Shown piece by piece: positions 44,429 to 51,143 of a DNA stretch of 64,000 nucleotides. The number at the start of each line of letters is the position of its first letter. Position 1 is the stretch's first letter. Under the pieces are notes generated by a model. The model was not told where the DNA came from and did not search any database. It saw only the letters and a list, made by a program, of their open reading frames with translations. Position numbers and translations under genes: made by a program. The stretch is from a virus. Where the stretch lies: positions 1-64,000 of IMG/VR virus record IMGVR_UViG_3300037486_000321, one strand, 5' to 3'.

Positions 44429-45325
44429 TTATTCGATTGCTTTATAAATGATTTGTTTTACGGAATCTCTTACTTGATTTGTTTTAAAAAACTCTTCCAG
44501 GTTTTGTTCAAATGACATTCCTGCTTTCCAATCACTATCCAGTTTACTAATGAAAGCATCAATGCGGTTATCCCTTTGTTCAATCTTATCAATATGTGCA
44601 CGACTTATTACATCCTTTTCATGTGGTAATTCTACTCGCTGTACTATATTATCCAAAGCAAACCAAAGGTAAATAGAAGGTATTTGATCCACCTGATCAG
44701 CGTCCTGCCGTGTCAGACTGCCTGGATTAACTAAATGTCGCCCATTGTATTCCTCTGTAAAGGGCTTGTGATTATGCCCCGTTAGGATAAGATCATATTG
44801 TGGGTATTTACGAAGCAATCCTGCCGCAAGTGAATCAGTACATCCTGCCCAAGGTCTCTTTCCCTGATAAGTCATAATGTGCCACATTAATATATCTCGT
44901 TTTCCTATTGTTATTGATGGGCATGTAGTAGGTATTTCCCCCCAATGATACCCTTCTACTATCTCTAATTTCCTTGCAGTTAATAAGGTATATACACCAC
45001 ATTTAAAGGTTAATTCCAGATTATGCTGTGGCAAATCATGGTTGCCTAATATTGTATAAAACTCATTTGGTAAATATACCATAGCCACACTTAACAGATG
45101 TGGAGAAGGTTTCCAGTGATTAAACAAATCACCAGCATGAAGAACTGGACAACCATACTTCTTCTGGAGATCAGAAATAAAATCTACCTTCTCCCATTGG
45201 GCAGTCCAAAAGTCATCCATCCGACAGACTGGACGATCCTCTCTCAGGTGCCAGTCTGCCGTCAGGATAGCATCAGGAATTCTATCGGTTCTTGTACGCT
45301 GCAATTTCATCTGCTGTTGCTGCAA
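44429..45325 (-). CDS. SbcD/Mre11-like nuclease
   Basis: The 298-residue metallophosphoesterase carries the full motif set: ADWHLR (Asp24, His26), HAGDLF (Asp66), LGNHDLP (Asn95-His96-Asp97), MWHI (His149) and TGHNHK (His184, His186). This is the catalytic subunit of the SbcCD complex, which trims DNA ends and hairpins. The C-terminal helical part probably binds the SbcC coiled coil. The partner ATPase is encoded as two separate halves in the same unit. The gene overlaps the end of its upstream neighbour. Confidence 0.85.
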   Translation of the reverse strand: MQQQQMKLQRTRTDRIPDAILTADWHLREDRPVCRMDDFWTAQWEKVDFISDLQKKYGCPVLHAGDLFNHWKPSPHLLSVAMVYLPNEFYTILGNHDLPQHNLELTFKCGVYTLLTARKLEIVEGYHWGEIPTTCPSITIGKRDILMWHIMTYQGKRPWAGCTDSLAAGLLRKYPQYDLILTGHNHKPFTEEYNGRHLVNPGSLTRQDADQVDQIPSIYLWFALDNIVQRVELPHEKDVISRAHIDKIEQRDNRIDAFISKLDSDWKAGMSFEQNLEEFFKTNQVRDSVKQIIYKAIE

Positions 45326-45806
45326 TAGTGTGGTTAAAGCACCATACCGTGTCCTGATCTTCTACCGGAATAGGTAAGGCATCCCACTGGAAATTAAAAG
45401 CCCAGTCCAAAATCATTTCCTTAATAGTTGGTTCTACAATACTCAGGTATACATCATTAAATTGTTGATTAGTGTAACTCATCATAGAAGCTGGAAAATT
45501 AAATACTGGAGCAATCGTATCAAGTAATATAACATTAAATTGCCGTTGTGATACATTCCCTGAGACGTCTGTTGCTTTTAATACTACCGTTACCTGTGGG
45601 TTTGTTGCATTGAGCAAAGTACCGGGTACTGGAGTCTGTGTGTATGATGCAATGGCACAGTTATCACTGACTGTTACAATTAATGTATAGTTAGGTAATG
45701 GTGCCACACAAGTTGCCCCCGCATAGATTGTTTGTGTGGGAACTTGAGAGATGCAGTTGCATGCGAGCGCAACTGCCACAATTAAAAAACCAATTAACTT
45801 TTTCAT
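45282..45806 (-). CDS. secreted protein with HYR/Ig-like domain
   Basis: Start ATG 45806 (174 residues) is chosen because of AAGGAGGACTAAAA just before it. The signal peptide MKKLIGFLIVAVALACNCIS is followed by YTLIVTVSDNCAIASYTQTP, NPQVTVVLKATDVSGNVSQR and VILLDTIAPVF. These are HYR-type beta-sandwich features (TDxxGNxSxxxF...DTxxP) found in extracellular proteins. A Cys-containing cleavage zone leaves a lipoprotein possible. The C-terminal 44 bases overlap the nuclease gene. Role may be adhesion or an envelope function; uncertain. Confidence 0.6.
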   Translation of the reverse strand: MKKLIGFLIVAVALACNCISQVPTQTIYAGATCVAPLPNYTLIVTVSDNCAIASYTQTPVPGTLLNATNPQVTVVLKATDVSGNVSQRQFNVILLDTIAPVFNFPASMMSYTNQQFNDVYLSIVEPTIKEMILDWAFNFQWDALPIPVEDQDTVWCFNHTIAATADEIAAYKNR

Positions 45807-45822
45807 TTTTAGTCCTCCTTTT

Positions 45823-46497
45823 TTATTTAGTAACAATAACCTTAGACATCCCTAATTTAGATAAAATTATTTGCATAGGTAAATGTATTTCATTTTTAAA
45901 TTTGGCAGTGAGTAATCCATCAATGTAATATCGTATATAATCCCATCCCCAATCAATGGTATGAAGATGATACTCATTCTGAAGGTCTTGCATCAGGACT
46001 TTACTTCCAAACAGTACTCCTACTCTATGATATCCCGTATATTTGTCACCTTTCCTACCATTATGATTAACATGAATGGTATATCCAAAGTGCTTGGAGA
46101 ATAACTCAATATCAATTTCATAATAGTAATTTGTTCCACTAAATCCTAACAGATTTGGATTTACATCATCCTCATCATGTATTTCCAGTAGCCAGATTGC
46201 TGGGTGCTGATCATCCGTACCTTCCCCATTTAGCATGCATAAAAAATTGAATTCTCCATATCGCTGCCAAAATCCTGCTTTTTCAGATTGTCTGGTATCA
46301 TGGTAAGTATTTGGGTCATGTTGTTTCTTATCATTAAAAGCCCAAGGAAGAAATTCATTCCATTGCCCATCCTTAAAAGTAATGCTATTAAATGTCAGAT
46401 TTCTGCTAATAAGAGTAAAAGGAACTCCTCTATTTTTTATCAGATAGTCCCAATAGAACTTCTGCTTAATAAACCAGTTGTTAATTTTTTGCCACAT
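45823..46497 (-). CDS. GH16-like glycoside hydrolase
   Basis: The 224-residue protein shows a concanavalin-like GH16 pattern: GEFNFLCMLNGEGTDDQHP, AIWLLEIHDED, then the catalytic EIDIE (Glu127, Asp129, Glu131) in YYYEIDIELF. HLHTIDWGWDYIRYYIDGLL follows at about 177-196, equivalent to 'Y.f.W.pd.I.wyvDG' in GH16. The E-x-D-x-E form is the type with no beta-bulge. It has no signal peptide. It could cut a host capsule or matrix polysaccharide, or serve as a non-catalytic sugar binder. It is next to the HYR-type exported protein. Confidence 0.65.
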   Translation of the reverse strand: MWQKINNWFIKQKFYWDYLIKNRGVPFTLISRNLTFNSITFKDGQWNEFLPWAFNDKKQHDPNTYHDTRQSEKAGFWQRYGEFNFLCMLNGEGTDDQHPAIWLLEIHDEDDVNPNLLGFSGTNYYYEIDIELFSKHFGYTIHVNHNGRKGDKYTGYHRVGVLFGSKVLMQDLQNEYHLHTIDWGWDYIRYYIDGLLTAKFKNEIHLPMQIILSKLGMSKVIVTK

Positions 46498-46921
46498 CTT
46501 TTTTTGTGTTTCTGGTTATAGTATTTAGTGATGCTGTAAGTATAGCAAATAATCTCATATTTAAAAGTTCAGTAGATACCTTAGCCACAAGAAAAGAAAA
46601 GGATATAACCTTGATCTTACATGATTCCGCAATTTCTCTACAGACATGGGTTGATTGAACAGTGATAGCTTCAAAATGATCATCTTTTCTTACCCGTCCT
46701 TTGCAAATCATACCATCTTCTAATTTTGTAGTAGCAACAAACCAATCTTTTGGACTTTCTTCATCCTGAATAAATATAACCTTTGATTTATCTTCCAATC
46801 CAATATTTGCACAGGCAGCTTTACTAAAGGAAATCATACCAGTTTTGGTGTTCATTCTCACAGTGGCTTGCCCCTCTCTCACTAATTGTGAGTTTGTTTT
46901 GTTGTATATTTTTATTTTCAT
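46481..46921 (-). CDS. hypothetical protein with possible AbrB-like start
   Basis: The start at ATG 46921 (ATGA overlap with the upstream stop) gives 146 residues. The N-terminus is MKIKIYNKTNSQLVREG, then VRMNTKTGMISFSKAACANI and KSKVIFIQDEESPKDWFV. This looks like a small beta-rich dimer of AbrB/SpoVT type, though this is uncertain. The C-terminal third is hydrophobic-basic (FLVAKVSTELLNMRLFAILT). Function unknown. Confidence 0.5.
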   Translation of the reverse strand: MKIKIYNKTNSQLVREGQATVRMNTKTGMISFSKAACANIGLEDKSKVIFIQDEESPKDWFVATTKLEDGMICKGRVRKDDHFEAITVQSTHVCREIAESCKIKVISFSFLVAKVSTELLNMRLFAILTASLNTITRNTKKDVAKN

Positions 46922-47331
46922 AATGCGGTATATGCTAAAATAAACATAGATAACCAGAATACCCTTACCCAAAATGCCACAGCACCGGAGCCAATACATA
47001 CGGCTTTAAATTTTCCATCAAAGCCTGTATCACTCAGATAATATATACCTTTCCTAAATCGTACTCCCAATGCAGCATCATGGGAAATCCAGAATATAAA
47101 TACCATAATAGGAAACAGTAGCAATCCATACCAATCTGTAATATATATGTCAAATGCGGTAAGGATGGCAAAGAAAGCCCACATCTGAGCATTGCCATAG
47201 AACTTCCACTTACTTTTGGCTTTTATATATCCTTTGGAATCCTGAACCATCCAGTAGTCCTGAGCTGTTTCAAATAGGATGGTAATAAGTAATACAGCCA
47301 AACTCAATCCAACTAATAATAGTGTTTTCAT
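46918..47331 (-). CDS. four-segment membrane protein
   Basis: The 137-residue protein has about four membrane segments: LLLVGLSLAVLLITILF, MWAFFAILTAFDIYI, GLLLFPIMVFIFWI and AVAFWVRVFWLSMFILA. A cytoplasmic charged loop (GYIKAKSKWKFYGN) lies between. ATGA overlaps on both ends indicate coupling. Function not known; phage membrane proteins of this type often alter the host envelope. Confidence 0.6.
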   Translation of the reverse strand: MKTLLLVGLSLAVLLITILFETAQDYWMVQDSKGYIKAKSKWKFYGNAQMWAFFAILTAFDIYITDWYGLLLFPIMVFIFWISHDAALGVRFRKGIYYLSDTGFDGKFKAVCIGSGAVAFWVRVFWLSMFILAYTAL

Positions 47332-47525
47332 TTTATTTCCTCCTTAGTTAATGAATCATAAAAATCAGTTATTTCTTTTCGTAGAATTTCTACATCAACA
47401 TCTGTAAATTTACCAGTATGAATAATTGTCATTAAAGCAAAATCTATCAATTCATCTTTGAAGTTTAATTTAAAGTTTTCAAGGAAATAATTTGATTTCC
47501 AACCCGGATAATAATTCATTAACAT
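47328..47525 (-). CDS. small hypothetical protein
   Basis: The 65-residue protein (start ATG 47525; ATG 47519 also possible) is mainly helical with VDVEILRKEITDFYDSLTKE. It shares ATGA-type junctions with both neighbours. No recognisable function. Confidence 0.5.
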   Translation of the reverse strand: MLMNYYPGWKSNYFLENFKLNFKDELIDFALMTIIHTGKFTDVDVEILRKEITDFYDSLTKEEIK

Positions 47526-47833
47526 TTTACTTTTTCCTTTTCAATTAATTCTAATACACATTCGATAAATGCAGAATCATCAATTTTATCATTTGATTTA
47601 TGAAATTCTGTTTGATTATCATTATGCCAGATATTAGCCGATGTTCCATATTCAGTGTAGGTTATTTGAATCCTATATCCTCTTTTTATCAGTTCATCTA
47701 TTATCCATTTCTGTTGGTTGCGGTCATGGAGAAAGTCAAGAATAATAAAATCCTTACCATTGGGGTGTATCCATATTTTCTTCCAATCGTGTTTTAATCC
47801 CAGCCAAATTGCTATTTTTTCATTTGTTGTCAT
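47519..47833 (-). CDS. phage ABA-sandwich-like protein, copy 1
   Basis: The 104-residue protein starts MTTNEKIAIWLGLK and includes the segment DFLHDRNQQKWIIDELIKRG, shared nearly word for word with the gene at 48780-49145. The layout fits the small 'phage ABA sandwich' family found in many accessory regions, function unknown. It overlaps its neighbours. The duplication points to recombination in this region. Confidence 0.6.
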   Translation of the reverse strand: MTTNEKIAIWLGLKHDWKKIWIHPNGKDFIILDFLHDRNQQKWIIDELIKRGYRIQITYTEYGTSANIWHNDNQTEFHKSNDKIDDSAFIECVLELIEKEKVKC

Positions 47834-48042
47834 AGTTTATTTCTCCAATAATTGATATTTGATGTAGTTGGTCTTCCATTTGTTTCAATCCATTTTGATA
47901 ATTCGTTAAATAATATTATATCATTATCAAAGGTTTCTCCAAATCCCTTAAACATTCTGATAAAGCATTTTGCCCAGAATAGTTTGAATCTAAATGGAAG
48001 TTTATAAAATGGGATTTTATTTAATATTTTCTCCGTTTTCAT
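47830..48042 (-). CDS. small hypothetical protein
   Basis: The 70-residue protein has an aromatic, basic N-terminal half (KIPFYKLPFRFKLFWAKCFI) that could be membrane-associated, then LFNELSKWIETNG. Its start codon lies at the edge of the 48-base direct repeat, which serves as its leader. The stop overlaps the next start. Function unknown. Confidence 0.45.
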   Translation of the reverse strand: MKTEKILNKIPFYKLPFRFKLFWAKCFIRMFKGFGETFDNDIILFNELSKWIETNGRPTTSNINYWRNKL

Positions 48043-48086
48043 AGTTCCGTATTTTGGTTATGTTTTATTCCGTGTTTTGGCGGTTT
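48039..48086 (-). repeat. 48-base leader repeat, copy 1
   Basis: On the minus strand the unit runs from AAACCGCCAAAACACGG to TACGGAACTATGA and contains the start codon of the next gene. The same 48 bases occur at 49142-49189 in the same direction. It could be a shared leader or promoter, or a recombination site. Confidence 0.8.
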
Positions 48087-48591
48087 ATATTTTCCCAATC
48101 TTAAGTATTTCTCTGCAAATATCTGCACATTGTTTTAAAGTGTCTTTTCTTGCATCAGTAGCATCAGCAGCAACAGCAACAGCAGAAGCAGAAGTAGCAT
48201 CAGCATCAGCACCATAAGCAGCATAGGCAGCAGCATAAGCAGCATAAGCAGCAACAGCACCAGCATAGGCATCATAAGCAGCATAAGCAGCAGCTTTTAA
48301 TTCTTTATCCGTTGCCTCATTCTTTGCCCATTTTTCTGCAATATCTAATGCTTTAAGGCTTCTTTCATCTTTCATTAAATGCTGTACAAGTCTGGCACAT
48401 TTAACTTTCGCAAGAGTGATTTGTTTAATATCGCTCCATCCAAGTTTATCTTTCATTATGAAAGCCAGCCACAACATCCAATCTCCTCTTTCACATTTAT
48501 TCCATGCTTCTTTAAGAGACATATCCCTAACCCATTCAATAGCATCTGAACAGGCATTTAATTCGATGAGTTTTTGTTTTAACGTTTTCAT
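48085..48591 (-). CDS. Ala/Tyr-rich low-complexity protein (Imm-5-like N-terminus)
   Basis: The 168-residue protein has an N-terminal domain (about 1-95) with SLKEAWNKCERGDWMLWLAF, a pattern I associate with a family of phage proteins described as putative immunity proteins. The region at about 100-150 is nearly only Ala, Tyr, Asp, Gly and Val (AAYAAYAAAYAAYGADADAT). It is encoded by GCA/GCT/TAT-type triplet repeats at 48150-48300. The repeat is prone to length changes. The C-terminal CADICREILKIG resembles an ordinary helix. Function unknown. Confidence 0.55.
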   Translation of the reverse strand: MKTLKQKLIELNACSDAIEWVRDMSLKEAWNKCERGDWMLWLAFIMKDKLGWSDIKQITLAKVKCARLVQHLMKDERSLKALDIAEKWAKNEATDKELKAAAYAAYDAYAGAVAAYAAYAAAYAAYGADADATSASAVAVAADATDARKDTLKQCADICREILKIGKI

Positions 48592-48592
48592 T

Positions 48593-48793
48593 TTATTTTT
48601 TCTCCTCCTTATTAGTTCGATTATCTTTATAATATTTTATTAATTCAAAAATACATTTAGCCTCTCCTGTGCTTGAAAGTTTATGTTTTTCCTCAAGATA
48701 TTCTACCATTTGATCTAATGTAAGGGTATTCCAATCTAAAAATCCTATACCTATGTATTTGTTTTTCTCTATTTGCTCCTTACTTAATTTCAT
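48593..48793 (-). CDS. small hypothetical helical protein
   Basis: The 66-residue protein starts at ATG 48793, overlapping the upstream stop by 14 bases (an in-frame TTG at 48805 is less likely). It has MKLSKEQIEKNKYIGIGFLD and LDQMVEYLEEKHKLSSTGEA. Nothing specific can be said about its role. It lies between the two 48-base repeats. Confidence 0.5.
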   Translation of the reverse strand: MKLSKEQIEKNKYIGIGFLDWNTLTLDQMVEYLEEKHKLSSTGEAKCIFELIKYYKDNRTNKEEKK

Positions 48794-49145
48794 TTTCTTT
48801 ATCAATTAATTGTTCGACTGCCTGAATAAGAGCTTCTCCATCATCGGGTTCACTTCCTCCATATTCTACGATTTTTTCTCCCATTCCTTCTAATTTATAA
48901 ATCGAAACCCAAGTTCTTTTATCCGTTATATGAATTTTAATTATCCATCCTCTCTTTTTGAGTTCATCTATTATCCATTTCTGCTGGTTGCGGTCATGGA
49001 GAAAGTCGAGATACTCTACTATCCTTAATTCACTGGATTCTTTATCAATATTTTCATTAATATAAGAATAGGATTCTCCTTCTGAACTTATCCATTTATG
49101 TTTTTTAACCCCCAGCCATTTGGCTATTTTTTCATTTGTTGTCAT
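48780..49145 (-). CDS. phage ABA-sandwich-like protein, copy 2
   Basis: The 121-residue paralogue of the gene at 47519-47833 has the same start (MTTNEKIAKWLGVK), the same YLDFLHDRNQQKWIIDEL segment and similar ending (EALIQAVEQLIDKE). Its leader is copy 2 of the 48-base repeat, so duplication of gene and leader may be related. Family function is unknown. Confidence 0.6.
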   Translation of the reverse strand: MTTNEKIAKWLGVKKHKWISSEGESYSYINENIDKESSELRIVEYLDFLHDRNQQKWIIDELKKRGWIIKIHITDKRTWVSIYKLEGMGEKIVEYGGSEPDDGEALIQAVEQLIDKENEIK

Positions 49146-49189
49146 AGTTCCGTATTTTGGTTATGTTTTATTCCGTGTTTTGGCGGTTT
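49142..49189 (-). repeat. 48-base leader repeat, copy 2
   Basis: Identical to the unit at 48039-48086. Here the repeat also encodes the end of the YopX-like protein (TAKTRNKT and stop). It then leads into the next start codon. Confidence 0.8.
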
Positions 49190-49520
49190 CTGGGTCTTCG
49201 TAGATATTGCCAATAATTAAAAGATTTTTACAATCAAATAAATACCCACATCCTGTAACTTGCTTTGATGGATCTTCGAGGCTTTTTGCATACCAGCCAG
49301 TATCTTGCCATATGATTATACTTCTTGTTTTTTCATCTCCCAGATAATCATGTAGAACTATATCCCCCTCGTAAATCTCTTTGCCGTTCTTATCTTTGAG
49401 TCCAGTGAATTGCATAATCACTATATCATCTCTGGATAAGTCTGTTATTTTCCAATATGGAGGGACTTCTGACATTAATTTATCATTTGGGAACCATGCT
49501 CTAAATTTTAATGTTTTCAT
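49161..49520 (-). CDS. YopX-family phage protein
   Basis: The 119-residue protein has the YopX hallmark: KFRAWFPNDKLM at the start, IVIMQFTGLKDKNGKEIYEG and DIVLHDYLG, then TGCGYLFDCKNLLIIGNIYE. The family is widespread in phages, and its function is unknown to me. The last residues come from the 48-base repeat. The start overlaps the upstream HNH gene. Confidence 0.8.
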   Translation of the reverse strand: MKTLKFRAWFPNDKLMSEVPPYWKITDLSRDDIVIMQFTGLKDKNGKEIYEGDIVLHDYLGDEKTRSIIIWQDTGWYAKSLEDPSKQVTGCGYLFDCKNLLIIGNIYEDPETAKTRNKT

Positions 49521-50055
49521 AGTTTAGGCTTTTTGGCGGTTTGAGTTTAATTATTCTATAAACTGATGAGTAACTCATATTATATTTAGTTTTTAATAAA
49601 GACATTACGACTCCATTATTATAATCACTTATAATACTATCTCGTATTTCTTTATTAAATTTTGTATTACCTAATCCTATTTTCATCTTCCTTTCTTCTG
49701 AGCAATGCCCTCTTTTTTGAGCAATTTTTAAGATACGGTGGGCGTGAAGTGTATTCTCATGATATGTAACCCATTCTAAGTTGTTTGCATTATTATTTTG
49801 CTTATTACCATCTTTATGATTTACACAAGGTTTATTATCAGGATTTGGAATAAAATGAATTGCTACAAGTCTACTAATAAGCATTGGTGTTCTTTTTTCA
49901 TTAACACGCCATAAATTAGCAATCATATATCCTGTTTTATTAGTAAATGGATGTAAAAATTCACCCTTTTGACTTATTTTACTTTTAATAATTCCATTAT
50001 TATTAATTTGATAACTATCCTCAAACCCCTTAATATCTTTCCAGATTTCTTCCAT
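49501..50055 (-). CDS. HNH homing endonuclease (NUMOD4)
   Basis: The 184-residue protein has a NUMOD4 DNA-binding part (IWKDIKGFEDSYQINNNGII), an HNH nuclease core (CVNHKDGNKQNNNANNLEWV, then YHENTLHAHR, about residues 76-105) and a C-terminal helix-turn-helix (ISDYNNGVVMSLLKTKYNMS). It is a free-standing selfish gene. The end (LKPPKSLNYENIKI) runs into a fragment of the repeat leader and into the YopX gene start, as if inserted there. Confidence 0.85.
   Translation of the reverse strand: MEEIWKDIKGFEDSYQINNNGIIKSKISQKGEFLHPFTNKTGYMIANLWRVNEKRTPMLISRLVAIHFIPNPDNKPCVNHKDGNKQNNNANNLEWVTYHENTLHAHRILKIAQKRGHCSEERKMKIGLGNTKFNKEIRDSIISDYNNGVVMSLLKTKYNMSYSSVYRIIKLKPPKSLNYENIKI
49518..49542 (-). repeat. 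shortened leader-repeat relic, copy 3
   Basis: TCATAGTT and TTTTGGCGGTTT, the two ends of the 48-base repeat on the plus strand, occur here with the middle missing. They overlap the end of the HNH gene and the YopX start codon. Confidence 0.5.
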
Positions 50056-50060
50056 GATTT

Positions 50061-50369
50061 TTATTTGATTGAAATTATTTTACATTTACCTTCTCCTGTG
50101 AGTTCGATAAAACAGGATTGGTTGAGTGATAATTCCTTGTATAATAACTTTGCAGGCGTTTGAATCCAATAATATCCTTTAACTAATTTTATTTTCCCAA
50201 TATTCTCCACATCTGCAATTACTTTAGAGGCTTTCCATTTTCTTAATCTCTGTTCATGGGCTTTACAAGCACCTTCACACCATGGATAATCTTTATCTAT
50301 TTCTGGTTTAGAAATCCTATATCCAGTCACCTGTACCGGATTAAGATTAGAGATTCTGGCTGGTATCAT
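50061..50369 (-). CDS. hypothetical protein
   Basis: The 102-residue protein has YPWCEGACKAHEQRLRKWKA near the middle, with a Cys pair, and LVKGYYWIQTPAKLLYKELS. No family recognised. It shares an ATGA junction with the small zinc protein upstream. Confidence 0.5.
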   Translation of the reverse strand: MIPARISNLNPVQVTGYRISKPEIDKDYPWCEGACKAHEQRLRKWKASKVIADVENIGKIKLVKGYYWIQTPAKLLYKELSLNQSCFIELTGEGKCKIISIK

Positions 50370-50491
50370 TTTTTATCAATTTTAATTAAGTGAACATCCT
50401 TTTGAGTCTTATCACACCAACTCTTTATCCATTTTTTATCTGAATCTCGTTTCACAATCACCCCGCAATGGATACATCTGTATTTATTCAT
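50366..50491 (-). CDS. 41-residue Cys-containing miniprotein
   Basis: A short frame from ATG 50491 encodes MNKYRCIHCGVIVKRDSDKK, then WIKSWCDKTQKDV. The CxxC pair plus a later Cys and His resemble a small zinc site. It has an ATGA overlap with the following gene, and there is no other gene in this 126-base gap, so it is probably real. Function unknown. Confidence 0.55.
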   Translation of the reverse strand: MNKYRCIHCGVIVKRDSDKKWIKSWCDKTQKDVHLIKIDKK

Positions 50492-50495
50492 TTTT

Positions 50496-50735
50496 TTATT
50501 CTTTTCCGTTCCAGGTGTCATAAATAGGTTTGTGTTGTGATCGTGGATAAATAGTGAAATGTATGCTGTCAGAAAAATCTATCAGATGATGCCTGCCAAA
50601 ACCAAACTCCCTTATCACTTCTGAGGAAGGAATAGTCCATCCATTTGGACTTACCTTCCAATGCTTTATATCTTTACTCTTAACTGGCAGAAGAGTTAAA
50701 CTTAGTATGATCAAAAGGCTTATGCTTTGTTTCAT
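50496..50735 (-). CDS. small secreted protein
   Basis: The 79-residue protein has a signal peptide (KQSISLLIILSLTLLPVKSK), and a mature part with HWKVSPNGWTIPSSEVIREF and HLIDFSDSIHFTIYPRSQHK. No function recognised. It overlaps the end of a small membrane-protein gene by 56 bases. Confidence 0.5.
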   Translation of the reverse strand: MKQSISLLIILSLTLLPVKSKDIKHWKVSPNGWTIPSSEVIREFGFGRHHLIDFSDSIHFTIYPRSQHKPIYDTWNGKE

Positions 50736-50859
50736 TTTTTCCCTTTATGATTTCTGAACAATTTGCTTCTCGAATAATGAATACAATTGTTAATAAAAAT
50801 ATTACCCATGATATCCACCCGGATATTTCCATAAATCTGTTTAAAAATAAGTGTATCAT
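50680..50859 (-). CDS. 59-residue single-span membrane protein
   Basis: The frame starts at ATG 50859 on the stop of the upstream gene (ATGA), behind AAAGGAGAAATAGA. It has a membrane segment (ISGWISWVIFLLTIVFII) and a short charged tail (HKPFDHTKFNSSAS). The gene is just under usual length limits but has a good ribosome binding site. Function unknown. Confidence 0.55.
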   Translation of the reverse strand: MIHLFLNRFMEISGWISWVIFLLTIVFIIREANCSEIIKGKNETKHKPFDHTKFNSSAS

Positions 50860-51143
50860 TCTATTTCTCCTTTCATATTTATGTTCTGACGTAGATCAAT
50901 CCAAAGTGAATCAAGTATATCATAATATCTTGAAGTATCATCCTCAGGTCTGTAATAATAAAGCCAATATCCGCTTGTCATATATTTAGCATATAATACA
51001 TTGACTCTACTGCTGATACTGTCCAATTCATTATTATATTCAGTGATCACTTCACGATATTTTGTAATTGTCCTATGTGAAAAATATGCATCCAACAATA
51101 TTCCACAAAGAATACCAATTATAAACATTATTAATTTTTTCAT
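50856..51143 (-). CDS. membrane-anchored small protein
   Basis: The 95-residue protein has an N-terminal membrane segment (KLIMFIIGILCGILLDAYF) and a helical extracytoplasmic part (TKYREVITEYNNELDSISSR). Its ATGA overlaps link it to the WecB-like gene upstream and the small membrane protein downstream. Function unknown. Confidence 0.55.
   Translation of the reverse strand: MKKLIMFIIGILCGILLDAYFSHRTITKYREVITEYNNELDSISSRVNVLYAKYMTSGYWLYYYRPEDDTSRYYDILDSLWIDLRQNINMKGEIE

Noticed and set aside
48150-48300. A noncoding microsatellite
   Set aside because: The frame is intact through the tract, with normal N- and C-terminal parts, so it is coding.
47519-49145. CRISPR array, because of repeated short sequences in the accessory region
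   Set aside because: Only two full repeats with more than 1 kb between them and genes inside; no regular spacers and no cas genes.
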